In this document: piece by piece, positions 1-7,692 of the stretch
How the letters are laid out: each line of letters begins with the position of its first letter
Position numbering within the stretch: the stretch's first letter is position 1
Source: Sphingobium cupriresistens
GTDB lineage: Bacteria; Pseudomonadota; Alphaproteobacteria; Sphingomonadales; Sphingomonadaceae
Assembly (NCBI RefSeq): GCF_004152865.1
Contig: NZ_SEOO01000002.1
Span: 62,001 to 126,000, forward strand
Length of the DNA stretch: 64,000 nt
Direction: 5' to 3'
Notes under the pieces: generated by a model
What the model was told of the DNA's origin: nothing
The model's input: only the letters and a program-made list of their open reading frames with translations
Database searches by the model: none
Made by a program: the position numbers and the translations under genes

Positions 1-2
1 AG

Positions 3-251
3 GCGCAGGTCGACAAGGTGAATGACAGCGGCGAAACCCCGCTGATCCGCGCGGTGCAGCTGCGCGACGTCGGTCTGGTCCGCCTGCTGGTGGCGCAGGG
101 CGCCAATCCGGAGAAGCGCGACACCATCGCCGGCATGTCCGCCCGCGACTATGCCAAGCGCGACGGCCGTACCCCCGGCCTTACCGAAGCGCTCGACGCC
201 GCCAAGCCCGCCGCGGCGCCCAAGGGGCCGGTGCAGGGTCCGGTGTTTTGA
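3..251 (+). CDS. Ankyrin-repeat protein, C-terminal end (5' truncated by window edge)
   Basis: The reading frame is open from the left edge, so only the last 82 codons are seen. The residues NDSGETPLIRAV...LRDVGLVRLLVAQGANPEK match one ankyrin repeat (the TPLxxA and VxxLLxxGA signatures). It is followed by a short Ala/Pro-rich tail ending PVQGPVF. Ankyrin repeats are protein-protein interaction modules; sphingomonads often carry secreted or periplasmic versions, but the N-terminus is missing, so location and partner cannot be judged. It converges on mmcB across an inverted repeat at 299-377. Confidence 0.75.
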   Translation, partial: AQVDKVNDSGETPLIRAVQLRDVGLVRLLVAQGANPEKRDTIAGMSARDYAKRDGRTPGLTEALDAAKPAAAPKGPVQGPVF

Positions 252-298
252 GGAAGTGGGGATAAGGCGGGTTTGGGCGGGAAGCGGACATAGGAAAT

Positions 299-377
299 CC
301 GTTCAGGCTGAGCGAAGTCGAAGCCCTCTGCCGAGCGGAGCGAGGCCAAATGCTTCGCCTTCGCTCAGGGCGAACGG
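299..377. repeat. Inverted repeat (sphingomonad intergenic repeat, copy 1)
   Basis: The arms at 299-324 and 352-377 are near-complementary: each ends in CCGTTC/GAACGG and carries a CTGAGCGAAG/CTTCGCTCAG core. The element sits between two convergent genes and can fold as a long hairpin on either strand. Related copies are at 23478-23558 and 39673-39791. Confidence 0.7.
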
Positions 378-426
378 ATTGCAAGGGTCGGCCAAGGTCC
401 GCTTCTGGTCGCCTATGGCCGTCCCC

Positions 427-921
427 CTACCAGCCCAGTTCCGTAACATGGTCCGGGTCGCTGAGCGCCGTCAACCGCCGGGCGGCGCGGCGGGCGAAGC
501 GCAGCGTCTCCGCCTTGCGCCGGGCGGCGGCCAGCGGCTCCACCGGGGCCGGGCGCACCAGTTCGGCGTCATATTGATCGGCGACGATCAGGCCGGTGCG
601 CGTCGGCCACAGCGCCTCGCTCTCGAACGGGGCAAGGTCGAACCCGGCCGGCACCGCCCAGAAGAAGCGGTCGCAATAGTCGAAATAGTCGGGCCATTTC
701 ATGTCGCCCAACAGGTCCGCCCGGCTGCACTTGATCTCTACGATGGTCAGCCGCCCCGCGCCGTCGATCGCCATGATGTCGGCGCGGCGTCCATTGGGCA
801 GCGGCACTTCCAATATGCCGCTCATGTCGTGGCGGAAGAAGAGTCGCAGCGTGCCGCGCGCCACCGCCAGGGCGGTGCCGTCGGTTAGCGGCGAACAGGC
901 GTCTATCGGGGCGCTACTCAT
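427..921 (-). CDS. mmcB: MmcB family DNA repair protein
   Basis: 164 aa, the usual length for the MmcB family (PF06319). A PD-(D/E)xK nuclease-like core is visible: RAD at residues 46-48 followed by VEIK at 61-64, with WPDYFDYCDRFFWAVP after it. In Caulobacter the family member is LexA-regulated and contributes to mitomycin C tolerance; substrate and activity are not established here. It is leftward, downstream of the wall hydrolase, and separated from it by a terminator at 951-986, so it is probably transcribed alone. No clear LexA box was identified by eye. Family assignment is firm; biochemical role is inferred. Confidence 0.88.
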   Translation of the reverse strand: MSSAPIDACSPLTDGTALAVARGTLRLFFRHDMSGILEVPLPNGRRADIMAIDGAGRLTIVEIKCSRADLLGDMKWPDYFDYCDRFFWAVPAGFDLAPFESEALWPTRTGLIVADQYDAELVRPAPVEPLAAARRKAETLRFARRAARRLTALSDPDHVTELGW

Positions 922-950
922 CGCGCCACCATAGAACAGGACAGGAACAT

Positions 951-986
951 ATGAAAAGGCCGATTCGGACGAACCGAACCGGCCTT
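951..986 (-). terminator. Rho-independent terminator after the SleB-type hydrolase
   Basis: AAGGCCG at 956-962 pairs with CGGCCTT at 980-986, with an inner TTCGG (964-968)/CCGAA (974-978) pairing. Read leftward, the stem is followed by a short T run. It ends the hydrolase transcript ahead of mmcB. Confidence 0.65.
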
Positions 987-1044
987 GAAAATTTCGCCAT
1001 CGCGAACCGGCGCGTTCCCACGCCCGATCGTCGCCGCCATATCC

Positions 1045-1716
1045 TCAACGATAGAAGATATGATTGTCGATCATCGCCAGCTTGGCCTTGCCCCAGCCCG
1101 GCGATACGCGGCGGGCGTGGAAGAAGAGCGCGCCTTCCGCGCGGCTGACCCAGCTGTCGTTCATCGCGATCTGGGCGATGGCGACGGCTTCGCGCCAGCT
1201 ACGGCTGTCGGCGCGCACGGCCGGCATCGAATGGCCCCGCACGAAGCTGAACTGGCTGGGCTGATAGACGACGCCGCACAGGCTGTCGGCGAAGCGGCCG
1301 GACTTGGCCCGGTTGATGATCACGCGCGCGACGGCCAGCTGACCTTCCAGGCTTTCGCCCTTGGATTCGAAATAGACCGCGCCGGCCAGGCAATGCATGT
1401 CGCCGTCCAGCTCCTCAGGCGCGCCTTGGGCGTCGACCAGAGCAGCGAGGCTGGTCGCCTGCGCGTCGGAATCGGTAGAAAATTCGGGGTCGGCCTTGTC
1501 GGCCGATGCCAGCGGCTGCGTAATTTCACGCGGCGCGGCGAAAATGACGGCGGATTGCGCGCCAGTCGGGGACGTTTGCGGAAACGTCTGGGGGAGAGAG
1601 GTGGTCGTGGCGATCGATTCGCCCGCGATCGACATATCGGACGCCGTGACCGCAGCAGCGGCGGACAGGGCGAAGGCTGCGGCGATGGCAGCTTTCAGAC
1701 GAAAACTCATTATCAC
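1045..1716 (-). CDS. Cell wall hydrolase, SleB/Hydrolase_2 family
   Basis: 223 aa. An N-terminal signal peptide (residues 1 to about 26, hydrophobic Ala-rich run ending near TAS) directs export to the periplasm. A low-complexity linker follows. The C-terminal Hydrolase_2 domain starts near residue 108 (CLAGAVYFESKGE), with the probable catalytic Glu at 117 and the motifs NRAKSGRFADSLCGVVYQ and QFSF further on. The domain is related to spore-cortex and lytic transglycosylase enzymes; in non-sporulating alphaproteobacteria it is taken to remodel peptidoglycan. Methionines at residues 1 and 3 are both possible starts. Confidence in family is high, in exact bond cleaved low. Confidence 0.88.
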   Translation of the reverse strand: MIMSFRLKAAIAAAFALSAAAAVTASDMSIAGESIATTTSLPQTFPQTSPTGAQSAVIFAAPREITQPLASADKADPEFSTDSDAQATSLAALVDAQGAPEELDGDMHCLAGAVYFESKGESLEGQLAVARVIINRAKSGRFADSLCGVVYQPSQFSFVRGHSMPAVRADSRSWREAVAIAQIAMNDSWVSRAEGALFFHARRVSPGWGKAKLAMIDNHIFYR

Positions 1717-1885
1717 TCAAAAACATGCGGTTATTGGCCGGAAACGTCGTTTCAACCGATATTCTTATGACGTTCGGCCGCCCCCCGTCTGCGTGTTTAC
1801 CGGCCCCGCCCCCCAATGGGCGAATTCGGCAACCTGCGCGTTGGCGTGGGCGGCCTCTGCCCAAACCATTGCGATGAGTCAACGA

Positions 1886-2227
1886 TCAGCCGAGTGTTTC
1901 CACGGCAAACCGTTCCGCTTCCGGGATGTCGAGTTCGATTATCCACAGGTCGGGGTCCGACTTGCGCCGGCGCGCTACATATTGAGCGAGCGCCTCTGGC
2001 CCCTCTTCGATCGAAGGACCACAACGCATTAACGCATAACCCCCGGCAAAGTTCGACACCCTTTCGAAAAGACCCGTTTCCCGCCCTTTTTCAAGCGTCT
2101 GGACCAGAATCACACCGCTGATCACGTCGCCCTTGACCAGGATCGTGGCGAAACCGCCGGCGGCCGCGACCCGCCGCCGCAGCGCGCCCACCAGCATCGC
2201 GCTGGTCAGCCGGGCGTCAGCGGCCAT
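1886..2227 (-). CDS. DUF1491 family protein
   Basis: 113 aa from the ATG at 2227, beginning MAADARLTSAML. I chose this start because the upstream extension reads through the thioesterase coding sequence and has no family resemblance. The compact alpha/beta sequence with LVKGDVISGVILVQ and a C-terminal DPDLWIIELDIPEAERF matches DUF1491, a small alphaproteobacterial family of unknown function. The start overlaps the end of the thioesterase gene by 11 bases, so the two are translationally linked. No catalytic motif stands out. Confidence 0.8.
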   Translation of the reverse strand: MAADARLTSAMLVGALRRRVAAAGGFATILVKGDVISGVILVQTLEKGRETGLFERVSNFAGGYALMRCGPSIEEGPEALAQYVARRRKSDPDLWIIELDIPEAERFAVETLG

Positions 2228-2693
2228 AGCCCGGCAGCGAAGAGAGCGAAAATTGCGATCGCATGAAGGTGCCGGTGCCACGCCCGACCTCTTCGCCGTC
2301 GGAATCGATCAGGCTTGCTTCGGCGACATAGACCCGTCGCTTGCCGCTGATCCAGCGACCCTCGGCGCGAATCCGGCCCGGCGCGATCGGACGGGTGAAG
2401 AGCAGGTTGAAGGCGGTGGTCAGCAGGAAACGGTCGCTGACGAGGCTGTTGGCGGCGTAGAAGGCCGCATCGTCCAGCATCTTGAAATAGACGGTGCCAT
2501 GCACCGCTCCCGCAGCATGAAACTGGCTTTCATCGACGTCGAAGTCGATCACCGACCGGCCCGGCTCGCTGATCGTCAGGTCCGACCGGAACAGCCGGTT
2601 GATCGGCGCGGAACGGTAGAGATTCTCCAACGCGCGAAAATGCGCGGTTTCGCCGCTCGCGCCGGCGCCGGGCGTCGTCTCAGGCAGCGTCAC
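2217..2693 (-). CDS. PaaI-like hotdog-fold thioesterase
   Basis: 158 aa. The central segment FHAAGAVHGTVYFKMLDDAAFYAANSL is the hotdog helix region with the HGG/HGx-type motif of PaaI/YigI-like acyl-CoA thioesterases, followed by LTTAFNLLFTRPI and the strand VYVAEASLIDSDGEEVGRGTGTF. Enzymes of this family hydrolyse acyl-CoA or aryl-CoA thioesters in the cytoplasm; the acyl chain cannot be read from sequence. It overlaps ptsN by 14 bases at its start and DUF1491 at its end, so the three genes form a compact unit. Confidence 0.82.
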   Translation of the reverse strand: MTLPETTPGAGASGETAHFRALENLYRSAPINRLFRSDLTISEPGRSVIDFDVDESQFHAAGAVHGTVYFKMLDDAAFYAANSLVSDRFLLTTAFNLLFTRPIAPGRIRAEGRWISGKRRVYVAEASLIDSDGEEVGRGTGTFMRSQFSLSSLPGYGR

Positions 2694-3153
2694 GCGCCTC
2701 GCCGCCCGCCAGCAGCGCGTGGAGCGCGCCGGTCGACTGTGCGCCGCGCAGCCGGGTCACCTGACCCTCATCGCGCAGATAGCGCGACACGCGCGCCAGC
2801 GTCTTCAGATGTTCTGCGCCGCTATCGACCGGCGACAGCAGGGCGAAGACGACATCCACCGGCGCTTCGTCCACCGCGTCGAACGGCACCGCCGGGTCGA
2901 GCAGCACGACCACGCCGCACATTTTGGACAGGCCTGCGATCTTGGCATGGGGGATGGCGACGCCGCCGCCAAAGCCCGTGGACCCCAGCCGTTCGCGCTC
3001 GAACAGGGCGTCACCCACCTCGTCCGCGTCCAGATCATAGGCGCAGGCGGCAAGCCCCGCGATCTTCTGAAATAATTGCTTCTTGCCGTTCGCCGACAGG
3101 CCCGTGGCGAGCGCGTCGGCCGAAACGATGTCGTTGAAGTGAACCATGGTCAA
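2680..3153 (-). CDS. ptsN: PTS IIA-like nitrogen-regulatory protein PtsN
   Basis: 157 aa, the normal length of EIIA-Ntr. The phosphoacceptor histidine is in GGGVAIPHAKI (His69). EIIA-Ntr receives phosphate from EI-Ntr and NPr and acts as a regulatory output for nitrogen, potassium and stringent-response control rather than sugar uptake. The order hpf-ptsN is the classic arrangement around rpoN in proteobacteria; rpoN itself is not in this window. A sigma70-like promoter lies at 3216-3244. A second methionine at residue 3 is an alternative start. Confidence 0.92.
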   Translation of the reverse strand: MTMVHFNDIVSADALATGLSANGKKQLFQKIAGLAACAYDLDADEVGDALFERERLGSTGFGGGVAIPHAKIAGLSKMCGVVVLLDPAVPFDAVDEAPVDVVFALLSPVDSGAEHLKTLARVSRYLRDEGQVTRLRGAQSTGALHALLAGGEARDAA

Positions 3154-3215
3154 TCCGAAACGGCCGAGCCGCGCGGCACAGTCTTCGCGCTTTCCTCGGA
3201 CAATGAAAGCCCGGC

Positions 3216-3244
3216 CCCATAAGCCGCCCGCACCATCAGGTCAA
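3216..3244 (-). promoter_or_regulatory. Candidate sigma70 promoter for ptsN
   Basis: Reading leftward, TTGACC (3239-3244) is followed after 17 bases by TATGGG (3216-3221), about 60 bases before the ptsN start. The match is by eye only. Confidence 0.4.
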
Positions 3245-3269
3245 CAGGCGGCCGGGGCCGGGCGCAGGA

Positions 3270-3866
3270 TCAACCGCGTGGTTCGACCCAACCTATGGTG
3301 CCGTCATGCCGACGATAGACCATATTATAGGCCGATGTGCCGGCGTTGAGAAACAGCAGCGCATTGGTGTTGCGCAGGTCCAGCATCATCACCGCGTCCG
3401 ACACGCTCGCTTCGGGGATGTCGACGCGGGTTTCCGCCACGATCAGCGGCGCATCGGCGGCGTCTTCCTCATCCTCCATAGTGCTCGCGAAGATGGTGTA
3501 GCCAGCGCCATCGATGTCATCGACGCTATAGCCGTTGGTCCGCTGCGCTTCTGCGGCGGCGGCCTGGCTGCTGCGGTCCTTGAGGCGGCGCATGTAGCGG
3601 CGCAGCTGTTTCTCGATACGCTCGCACGCCTGATCGAAGGATGGATGCGCCTCCTGCGCTTCGCCGGCGCCTTTCAGGATCAGGCCGGTCATGACATGGC
3701 ACACGATGTCGCAGTGGAACGCGCCATGGGGCGCCTTGCGAAAAGTGACATGGGCCGAAATCGTGCGGGAGAAATATTTCTCGGCCATCGCCTCCAAACG
3801 GTCGGTGACATGGCTTTTGAGCGCCTCACCCGTTTCGACCTGATGCCCGGAAATGCGAATGTCCAT
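3270..3866 (-). CDS. hpf: Ribosome hibernation promoting factor, long form
   Basis: 198 aa from the ATG at 3866 (MDIRISGHQVETGEAL); the in-frame extension upstream is Arg-rich and unlike the family. Residues 1 to about 100 are the S30AE/YfiA domain. A linker of about 40 residues follows, then a C-terminal dimerisation domain (residues ~140-198, ending GTIGWVEPRG). The long form dimerises 70S ribosomes into 100S particles during stasis and is normal for alphaproteobacteria. It lies directly upstream of ptsN in the same direction, an arrangement widely conserved. Confidence 0.92.
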   Translation of the reverse strand: MDIRISGHQVETGEALKSHVTDRLEAMAEKYFSRTISAHVTFRKAPHGAFHCDIVCHVMTGLILKGAGEAQEAHPSFDQACERIEKQLRRYMRRLKDRSSQAAAAEAQRTNGYSVDDIDGAGYTIFASTMEDEEDAADAPLIVAETRVDIPEASVSDAVMMLDLRNTNALLFLNAGTSAYNMVYRRHDGTIGWVEPRG

Positions 3867-3954
3867 ATGCCTTCTCCTTGTTCTTGCCAGGCCGCCAGGA
3901 AGGCGACCCGGTTGGTCTGGAGACATGGGGGGACCGGTCAACGACCGGCTTGCC

Positions 3955-4647
3955 TCAGGCCTCCTCCAGCCAGAGCGGCTTGGTGAGCGTCGCGATGAAC
4001 GCCGCATGCCGCTCCAGCTCCTGCGCGCTGGCTGTGAAGACGCGCGCAGGACGAAGAGGGCGAACCACGGCGCCAGCCGACAGTTCCACCCCGACGATCT
4101 CTTTATCCTCCTCCTGTGCCAGACCCAGGCCGATCTGACGGCCGCCGGTCAGTTCGATATACAGCTGCGCCAGCAATTCGGCATCGAGCAGCGCGCCATG
4201 CTTGACGCGATGGCTGCGGTCGATGCCGTATCGGGTGCAGAGCGCGTCCAGGCTGTGCTTGGCGCCGGGATGCAGCGTGCGGGCGATCGCCACCGTGTCG
4301 ATCATCCGGTCGAGCGACACGTCGGCATGGCCGCACCGGCGCAATTCATGGTTGAGGAATCCGAAGTCGAACCGCGCATTATGCGCGACCAGCGGGCTGT
4401 CCTCCAGAAAGGCGAGCAGGTCGGCCGCGCCACTGTGGAACAGCGGCTTGTCCGACAGGAAATGGGTCGATAGTCCATGCACCGCCTCGGCCGCGGCGGG
4501 CATGTCGCGCTGTGGATTATAATAAGCGTGAAAGGTGCGACCCGATGGCACCCGGTTGATCAATTCGATGCAGCCGATCTCAACCATCCTGTCGCCGGAT
4601 GCCGGATCGAATCCTGTCGTTTCGGTGTCGAAAATGATCTCGCGCAT
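3955..4647 (-). CDS. dnaQ: DNA polymerase III subunit epsilon (3'-5' proofreading exonuclease)
   Basis: 230 aa from the ATG at 4647 (MREIIFDTETTGFD). The DEDDh exonuclease motifs are present: DTE at residues 7-9, the NARFDFGFLNHEL segment near 95-107, and HxALxDA near 155 (HGALLDAELLAQLY). It removes mismatched 3' ends for the replicative polymerase. The ten-residue extension to an earlier ATG at 4677 is possible but reads MAHRVETKRA and is not typical. Its place in dnaQ-coaE-aroE-maf beside the origin is shared with Caulobacter and relatives. Confidence 0.93.
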   Translation of the reverse strand: MREIIFDTETTGFDPASGDRMVEIGCIELINRVPSGRTFHAYYNPQRDMPAAAEAVHGLSTHFLSDKPLFHSGAADLLAFLEDSPLVAHNARFDFGFLNHELRRCGHADVSLDRMIDTVAIARTLHPGAKHSLDALCTRYGIDRSHRVKHGALLDAELLAQLYIELTGGRQIGLGLAQEEDKEIVGVELSAGAVVRPLRPARVFTASAQELERHAAFIATLTKPLWLEEA

Positions 4648-4680
4648 CGCCCTCTTCGTTTCGACTCTATGGGCCAACCC

Positions 4681-5274
4681 TTATCGACCTGTCTGCGCGC
4701 CAAGGCAAGCGACCAGACGGCGCACCTGCGCACGGGTGTCGGTAAAGGTTGCGCCGGTGCGGATGATATGGTCCGCCCGTCGCCGCTTTTGCGCATCGGG
4801 GGTTTGCAGATGGACGATCTGTCGGAATTTCGTCGCCGTCATGCCAGGTCGCGCCAGCACCCGCTTGCGCTGCTTCCATGCCGGCGCGGTGACGACGATG
4901 ACGCCGTCCAACCGCCGGTACCCATGGGTTTCGAACAATAAGGGAATATCGAGAACCACGAATTTCCGCGACCGGTGTCGGCGCAGGAACAGCCGTCGCG
5001 CCGCCTGCACCGCCGGATGGACGATCGCTTCCAGCGCCCGGCGTTCCTGCGGATGGCCGAACACCGCCGCGCCCAGCTTCGCCCGGTCCACGCCCCTTGG
5101 CCCGGTCGTGCCGGGAAAACGCGCCTCTATCGCGGGGAGCAGCGCACCGCCCGGTCCCTGCAAAATATGCACCTGCGCGTCGGCGTCGAACACGGGCACG
5201 CCTTCGCGCCGCAGCATCGCCGCGACCGCCGACTTGCCCATGCCAATCGATCCGGTCAGGCCATAGACTTTCAT
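4681..5274 (-). CDS. coaE: Dephospho-CoA kinase
   Basis: 197 aa. The Walker A loop GLTGSIGMGKSA is at residues 5-16. DADAQVH and the ERRALEAIVHP segment of the CoA-binding helical domain follow, then VVLDIPLLFETHGYRRLDGVIVVTAP. It phosphorylates the 3' hydroxyl of dephospho-CoA with ATP, the last step of coenzyme A synthesis. It starts 12 bases after the aroE stop and is 33 bases ahead of dnaQ, inside one leftward gene string. panC, an earlier step of the same pathway, lies across the origin at 9387-10232. Confidence 0.94.
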   Translation of the reverse strand: MKVYGLTGSIGMGKSAVAAMLRREGVPVFDADAQVHILQGPGGALLPAIEARFPGTTGPRGVDRAKLGAAVFGHPQERRALEAIVHPAVQAARRLFLRRHRSRKFVVLDIPLLFETHGYRRLDGVIVVTAPAWKQRKRVLARPGMTATKFRQIVHLQTPDAQKRRRADHIIRTGATFTDTRAQVRRLVACLGAQTGR

Positions 5275-5286
5275 CGTCGCCAGCCC

Positions 5287-6114
5287 TTAATCGTCCGCCG
5301 CGATCAGCAGCGCCCGCAATTCCGCGTCCAGGTCGCGCGGCGCCTGCGCGTCGAAGAAGATGTCGAAAGCGAGCGCCGCCTGGCCGATCAGCATCTCTAG
5401 GCCATCAAGCGTCTTGAGGCCCCGTGCTTTGGCGGTCTTGAGCAGGCCCGTCTCCAGCGGCGCATAGACGATGTCATAGACCGTCGCATTGTCCGCCAAC
5501 GAGGCCAGGTCCAGGTCCAGCACCGGCTGGCCGATCATGCCGAGCGAGGTCGAATTGACCAGCAGGTCGGCCGCGGGCAGCGCGTCGCCCAGCCCGATCG
5601 CCCGGCCCGGCGCGCCGCTGCGGTTCAGCAGCGCCTGCGCCTTGGCCACGTCGCGCGCCATGATGGTGATGTCGGGCACGCCCAGGCTGGACAGCGCGAA
5701 CAGGATCGCGCGCGCCGCGCCGCCCGATCCGACGATCACCGCGCTCTGCCCCTTCCACTTGTCGCGTAGCAGCGGCTGGAGGAAGCCGCCCGCATCGGTA
5801 TTGGTGCCGATCAATGGCCCGCCGGTTTCGCTGGCGATGGTGTTGACCGCGCCGATCCGCTCGCGCACCCCGCCCGGGTCGTCGACATAGTCCATCACCG
5901 CGATCTTGTGCGGAATGGTGACGTTGCAACCCAGCCAGTCGGGATCGCTCCGCCGCATCAGGAAATAGGCGGCCAGCCCCTGCGGCGTCACGTGGGTTTT
6001 CTTATATTCCGCCTCGATATCCAGCGCGTTCAGCCAGAAATTGTGAATCAGGGGCGATTTGCTGTGGTCGATCGGATCACCGATCACTTCGGCATAGGGC
6101 AACTTGTCGGTCAT
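5287..6114 (-). CDS. aroE: Shikimate dehydrogenase
   Basis: 275 aa. The N-terminal substrate domain has IDHSKSPLIHN (residues 15-25) and NVTIPHK with catalytic Lys70, then NTDAGGF. The NADP-binding Rossmann loop is VGSGGAARAI near residue 130, and the C-terminal GLEMLIGQAALAFDIF is typical. It reduces 3-dehydroshikimate to shikimate with NADPH in aromatic amino acid synthesis. Its ATG shares the ATGA overlap with the end of maf, so the two are translationally coupled. Confidence 0.95.
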   Translation of the reverse strand: MTDKLPYAEVIGDPIDHSKSPLIHNFWLNALDIEAEYKKTHVTPQGLAAYFLMRRSDPDWLGCNVTIPHKIAVMDYVDDPGGVRERIGAVNTIASETGGPLIGTNTDAGGFLQPLLRDKWKGQSAVIVGSGGAARAILFALSSLGVPDITIMARDVAKAQALLNRSGAPGRAIGLGDALPAADLLVNSTSLGMIGQPVLDLDLASLADNATVYDIVYAPLETGLLKTAKARGLKTLDGLEMLIGQAALAFDIFFDAQAPRDLDAELRALLIAADD

Positions 6115-6716
6115 GCCGCCAAAACGCCGCGCACGCGCAGAAAGTCAAGCAAAGGCAGCAAAGGCAGTCCTTGAATCGCGAACTGGCTGCCCTCGACCTT
6201 GCTGAACAGTTGTGCGCCCGGACCCTCGATCCGGTAGCAGCCCACGCACCAGCGCAATGCGTCCCAGTCCGCGTCGAGATAGGAAGCGATGAAGGCGTCG
6301 GACAAGGGCCGCACCGTCATCCGCACCCGCTCGACATGGCGCCAGATCGGCTCGCCATTTAGCACGATGACCGCCGCGCTGTGGAGGTGATGGACCCGGC
6401 CGGACAAGAGCTGCAATATCCGTGTCGCGTCGGCGCGATCAACCGCCTTGTCGATCATTACGCCGCGATCATCGCCATCGCCGATACTCAGCGTCTGGTC
6501 GCAGCCCAGCACCAGCGCGCCCGGCACGCGGCGCGACACCTTGAGCGCCTTCAGTTCCGCCAGCGCATCGGCCAGCGCGCGCGCGTCCAGCCCGTCGGCG
6601 CGCAGCGCGTCCTTGGCGGCCTCCTCATCGACGCCGGGCGAGAGGGTTTCGAACGGCACCAGCGCCGCGGTCAACATCGCCTTGCGGCTCGCGCTCTGGG
6701 AGGCGAGGACGATCAT
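6111..6716 (-). CDS. maf: Maf family nucleotide pyrophosphatase
   Basis: 201 aa. The N-terminal LASQSASRKAML (normally S.SPRR in the family) and the acidic motif LGCDQTLS near residue 70 fit Maf/HAM1-like enzymes, as do the GRVHHLHSA segment and the C-terminal CYRIEGPGAQLFSKVEGS. Maf proteins hydrolyse modified or canonical nucleoside triphosphates to monophosphates; which ones is not decided here. The absence of the second Arg/Pro in the SxSPRR motif is a divergence shared with several alphaproteobacterial members. It overlaps aroE and the PPDK regulator by 4 bases on each side. Confidence 0.88.
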   Translation of the reverse strand: MIVLASQSASRKAMLTAALVPFETLSPGVDEEAAKDALRADGLDARALADALAELKALKVSRRVPGALVLGCDQTLSIGDGDDRGVMIDKAVDRADATRILQLLSGRVHHLHSAAVIVLNGEPIWRHVERVRMTVRPLSDAFIASYLDADWDALRWCVGCYRIEGPGAQLFSKVEGSQFAIQGLPLLPLLDFLRVRGVLAA

Positions 6717-7546
6717 GCCTCTACCCCTTCCGCCAGTTCGCGGTCGTTGAACAGGTTGATGATGGCGGCCGCGGCCTCCTCGATCGACCGGCGGGTCATG
6801 TCGATCACCGGCCAGCCATTGTCCGCGAACATGCGCCGGGCGAAGGCCAGTTCCTCCTGCACCTTCTCATTATCGACATAGGCGGTTTCGGGCGCCTGGT
6901 TGAGCGAGAGCAGACGGTTGCGGCGGATCTGGATCAGCCGTTCGGGGCTGACGGTCAGCCCCACCACCATGGGATGCTTCAGGCTGTAGAGATTATGCGG
7001 CGGCGGCGATTCCGGGACCAGCGGGATGTTGGCGGTCTTGTAGCCGCGATTGGCGAGGTAGATGGAGGTCGGCGTCTTCGACGCGCGCGACACCCCGGCC
7101 AGCACGATGTCGGCCTCCTCCCAATTTTCATGGCCCACGCCATCGTCATGGGCGATGGTGAACTGGATCGCCTCGATCCGGGCGAAATAGGCTTCATCCA
7201 ATATATGTTTGCGCCCCGGCCTGGTGCGGGTCTCCTGCCCCAATATGTTGGACAGGGCGTCGGCCACGCTGTCGAGCGCCGCGACATGGGGCAGGCCAAG
7301 CGCGCGGCAGCGCGTCTCCAGCCGCTTGCGCAGCGGATGGTTGGTCAGGGTGAAGAGGACGAGGCCAGGATTGGCGCTGATCTCCTCCATAATCCGGTCG
7401 AGATGGACATCGGACCGCACCATCGGCCAGAAATGGCGGATCGCCTCGACATTTTCGAACAGGCCGATCGCCGCCTTGGCGATATTCTCCAGCGTTTCGC
7501 CGGTGGAGTCAGACAGGAGATGGAGATGGATGCGCGCCATGGGCAT
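6713..7546 (-). CDS. Pyruvate, phosphate dikinase / PEP synthase regulatory protein (DUF299)
   Basis: 277 aa from the ATG at 7546; the ATG at 7540 is equally possible. The N-terminal HLHLLSDSTGETLENIAKA and the P-loop GVSRASKT (151-158) identify the bifunctional kinase/phosphorylase family that switches PPDK or PEP synthase on and off using ADP and phosphate. The open frame extends upstream to 7798, but that stretch carries the DnaA boxes and has no family similarity, so I do not treat it as coding. The gene borders the replication origin, as the equivalent gene does in Caulobacter. Confidence 0.9.
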   Translation of the reverse strand: MPMARIHLHLLSDSTGETLENIAKAAIGLFENVEAIRHFWPMVRSDVHLDRIMEEISANPGLVLFTLTNHPLRKRLETRCRALGLPHVAALDSVADALSNILGQETRTRPGRKHILDEAYFARIEAIQFTIAHDDGVGHENWEEADIVLAGVSRASKTPTSIYLANRGYKTANIPLVPESPPPHNLYSLKHPMVVGLTVSPERLIQIRRNRLLSLNQAPETAYVDNEKVQEELAFARRMFADNGWPVIDMTRRSIEEAAAAIINLFNDRELAEGVEA

Positions 7547-7562
7547 ATCTCTGTGGGCAGGC

Positions 7563-7571
7563 TGTGGATAA
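7563..7571 (-). promoter_or_regulatory. DnaA box 1 (exact)
   Basis: TGTGGATAA on the plus strand, the exact complement of the TTATCCACA consensus. Confidence 0.8.
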
Positions 7572-7631
7572 AGCAAGGGATGAAATAGGGGATAAAAACC
7601 CGTCTTTCCGCTATCCCCGGAGCCGGGAATC

Positions 7632-7640
7632 TTATCCACA
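7632..7640 (+). promoter_or_regulatory. DnaA box 2 (exact)
   Basis: Exact TTATCCACA, 61 bases after box 1 and in the opposite orientation. A GAATC methylation-type site ends at 7631, directly against it. Confidence 0.8.
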
Positions 7641-7662
7641 TGCCCCCAACAGACCCGTAATT

Positions 7663-7692
7663 TCATCCACAGCCTGTGGATAGCGTGGATGA
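7663..7692. promoter_or_regulatory. Cluster of three degenerate DnaA boxes
   Basis: TCATCCACA (7663-7671, plus), CTATCCACA (7675-7683, minus) and TCATCCACG (7684-7692, minus) lie almost end to end. The first two differ from consensus at one base, the third at two. Confidence 0.55.
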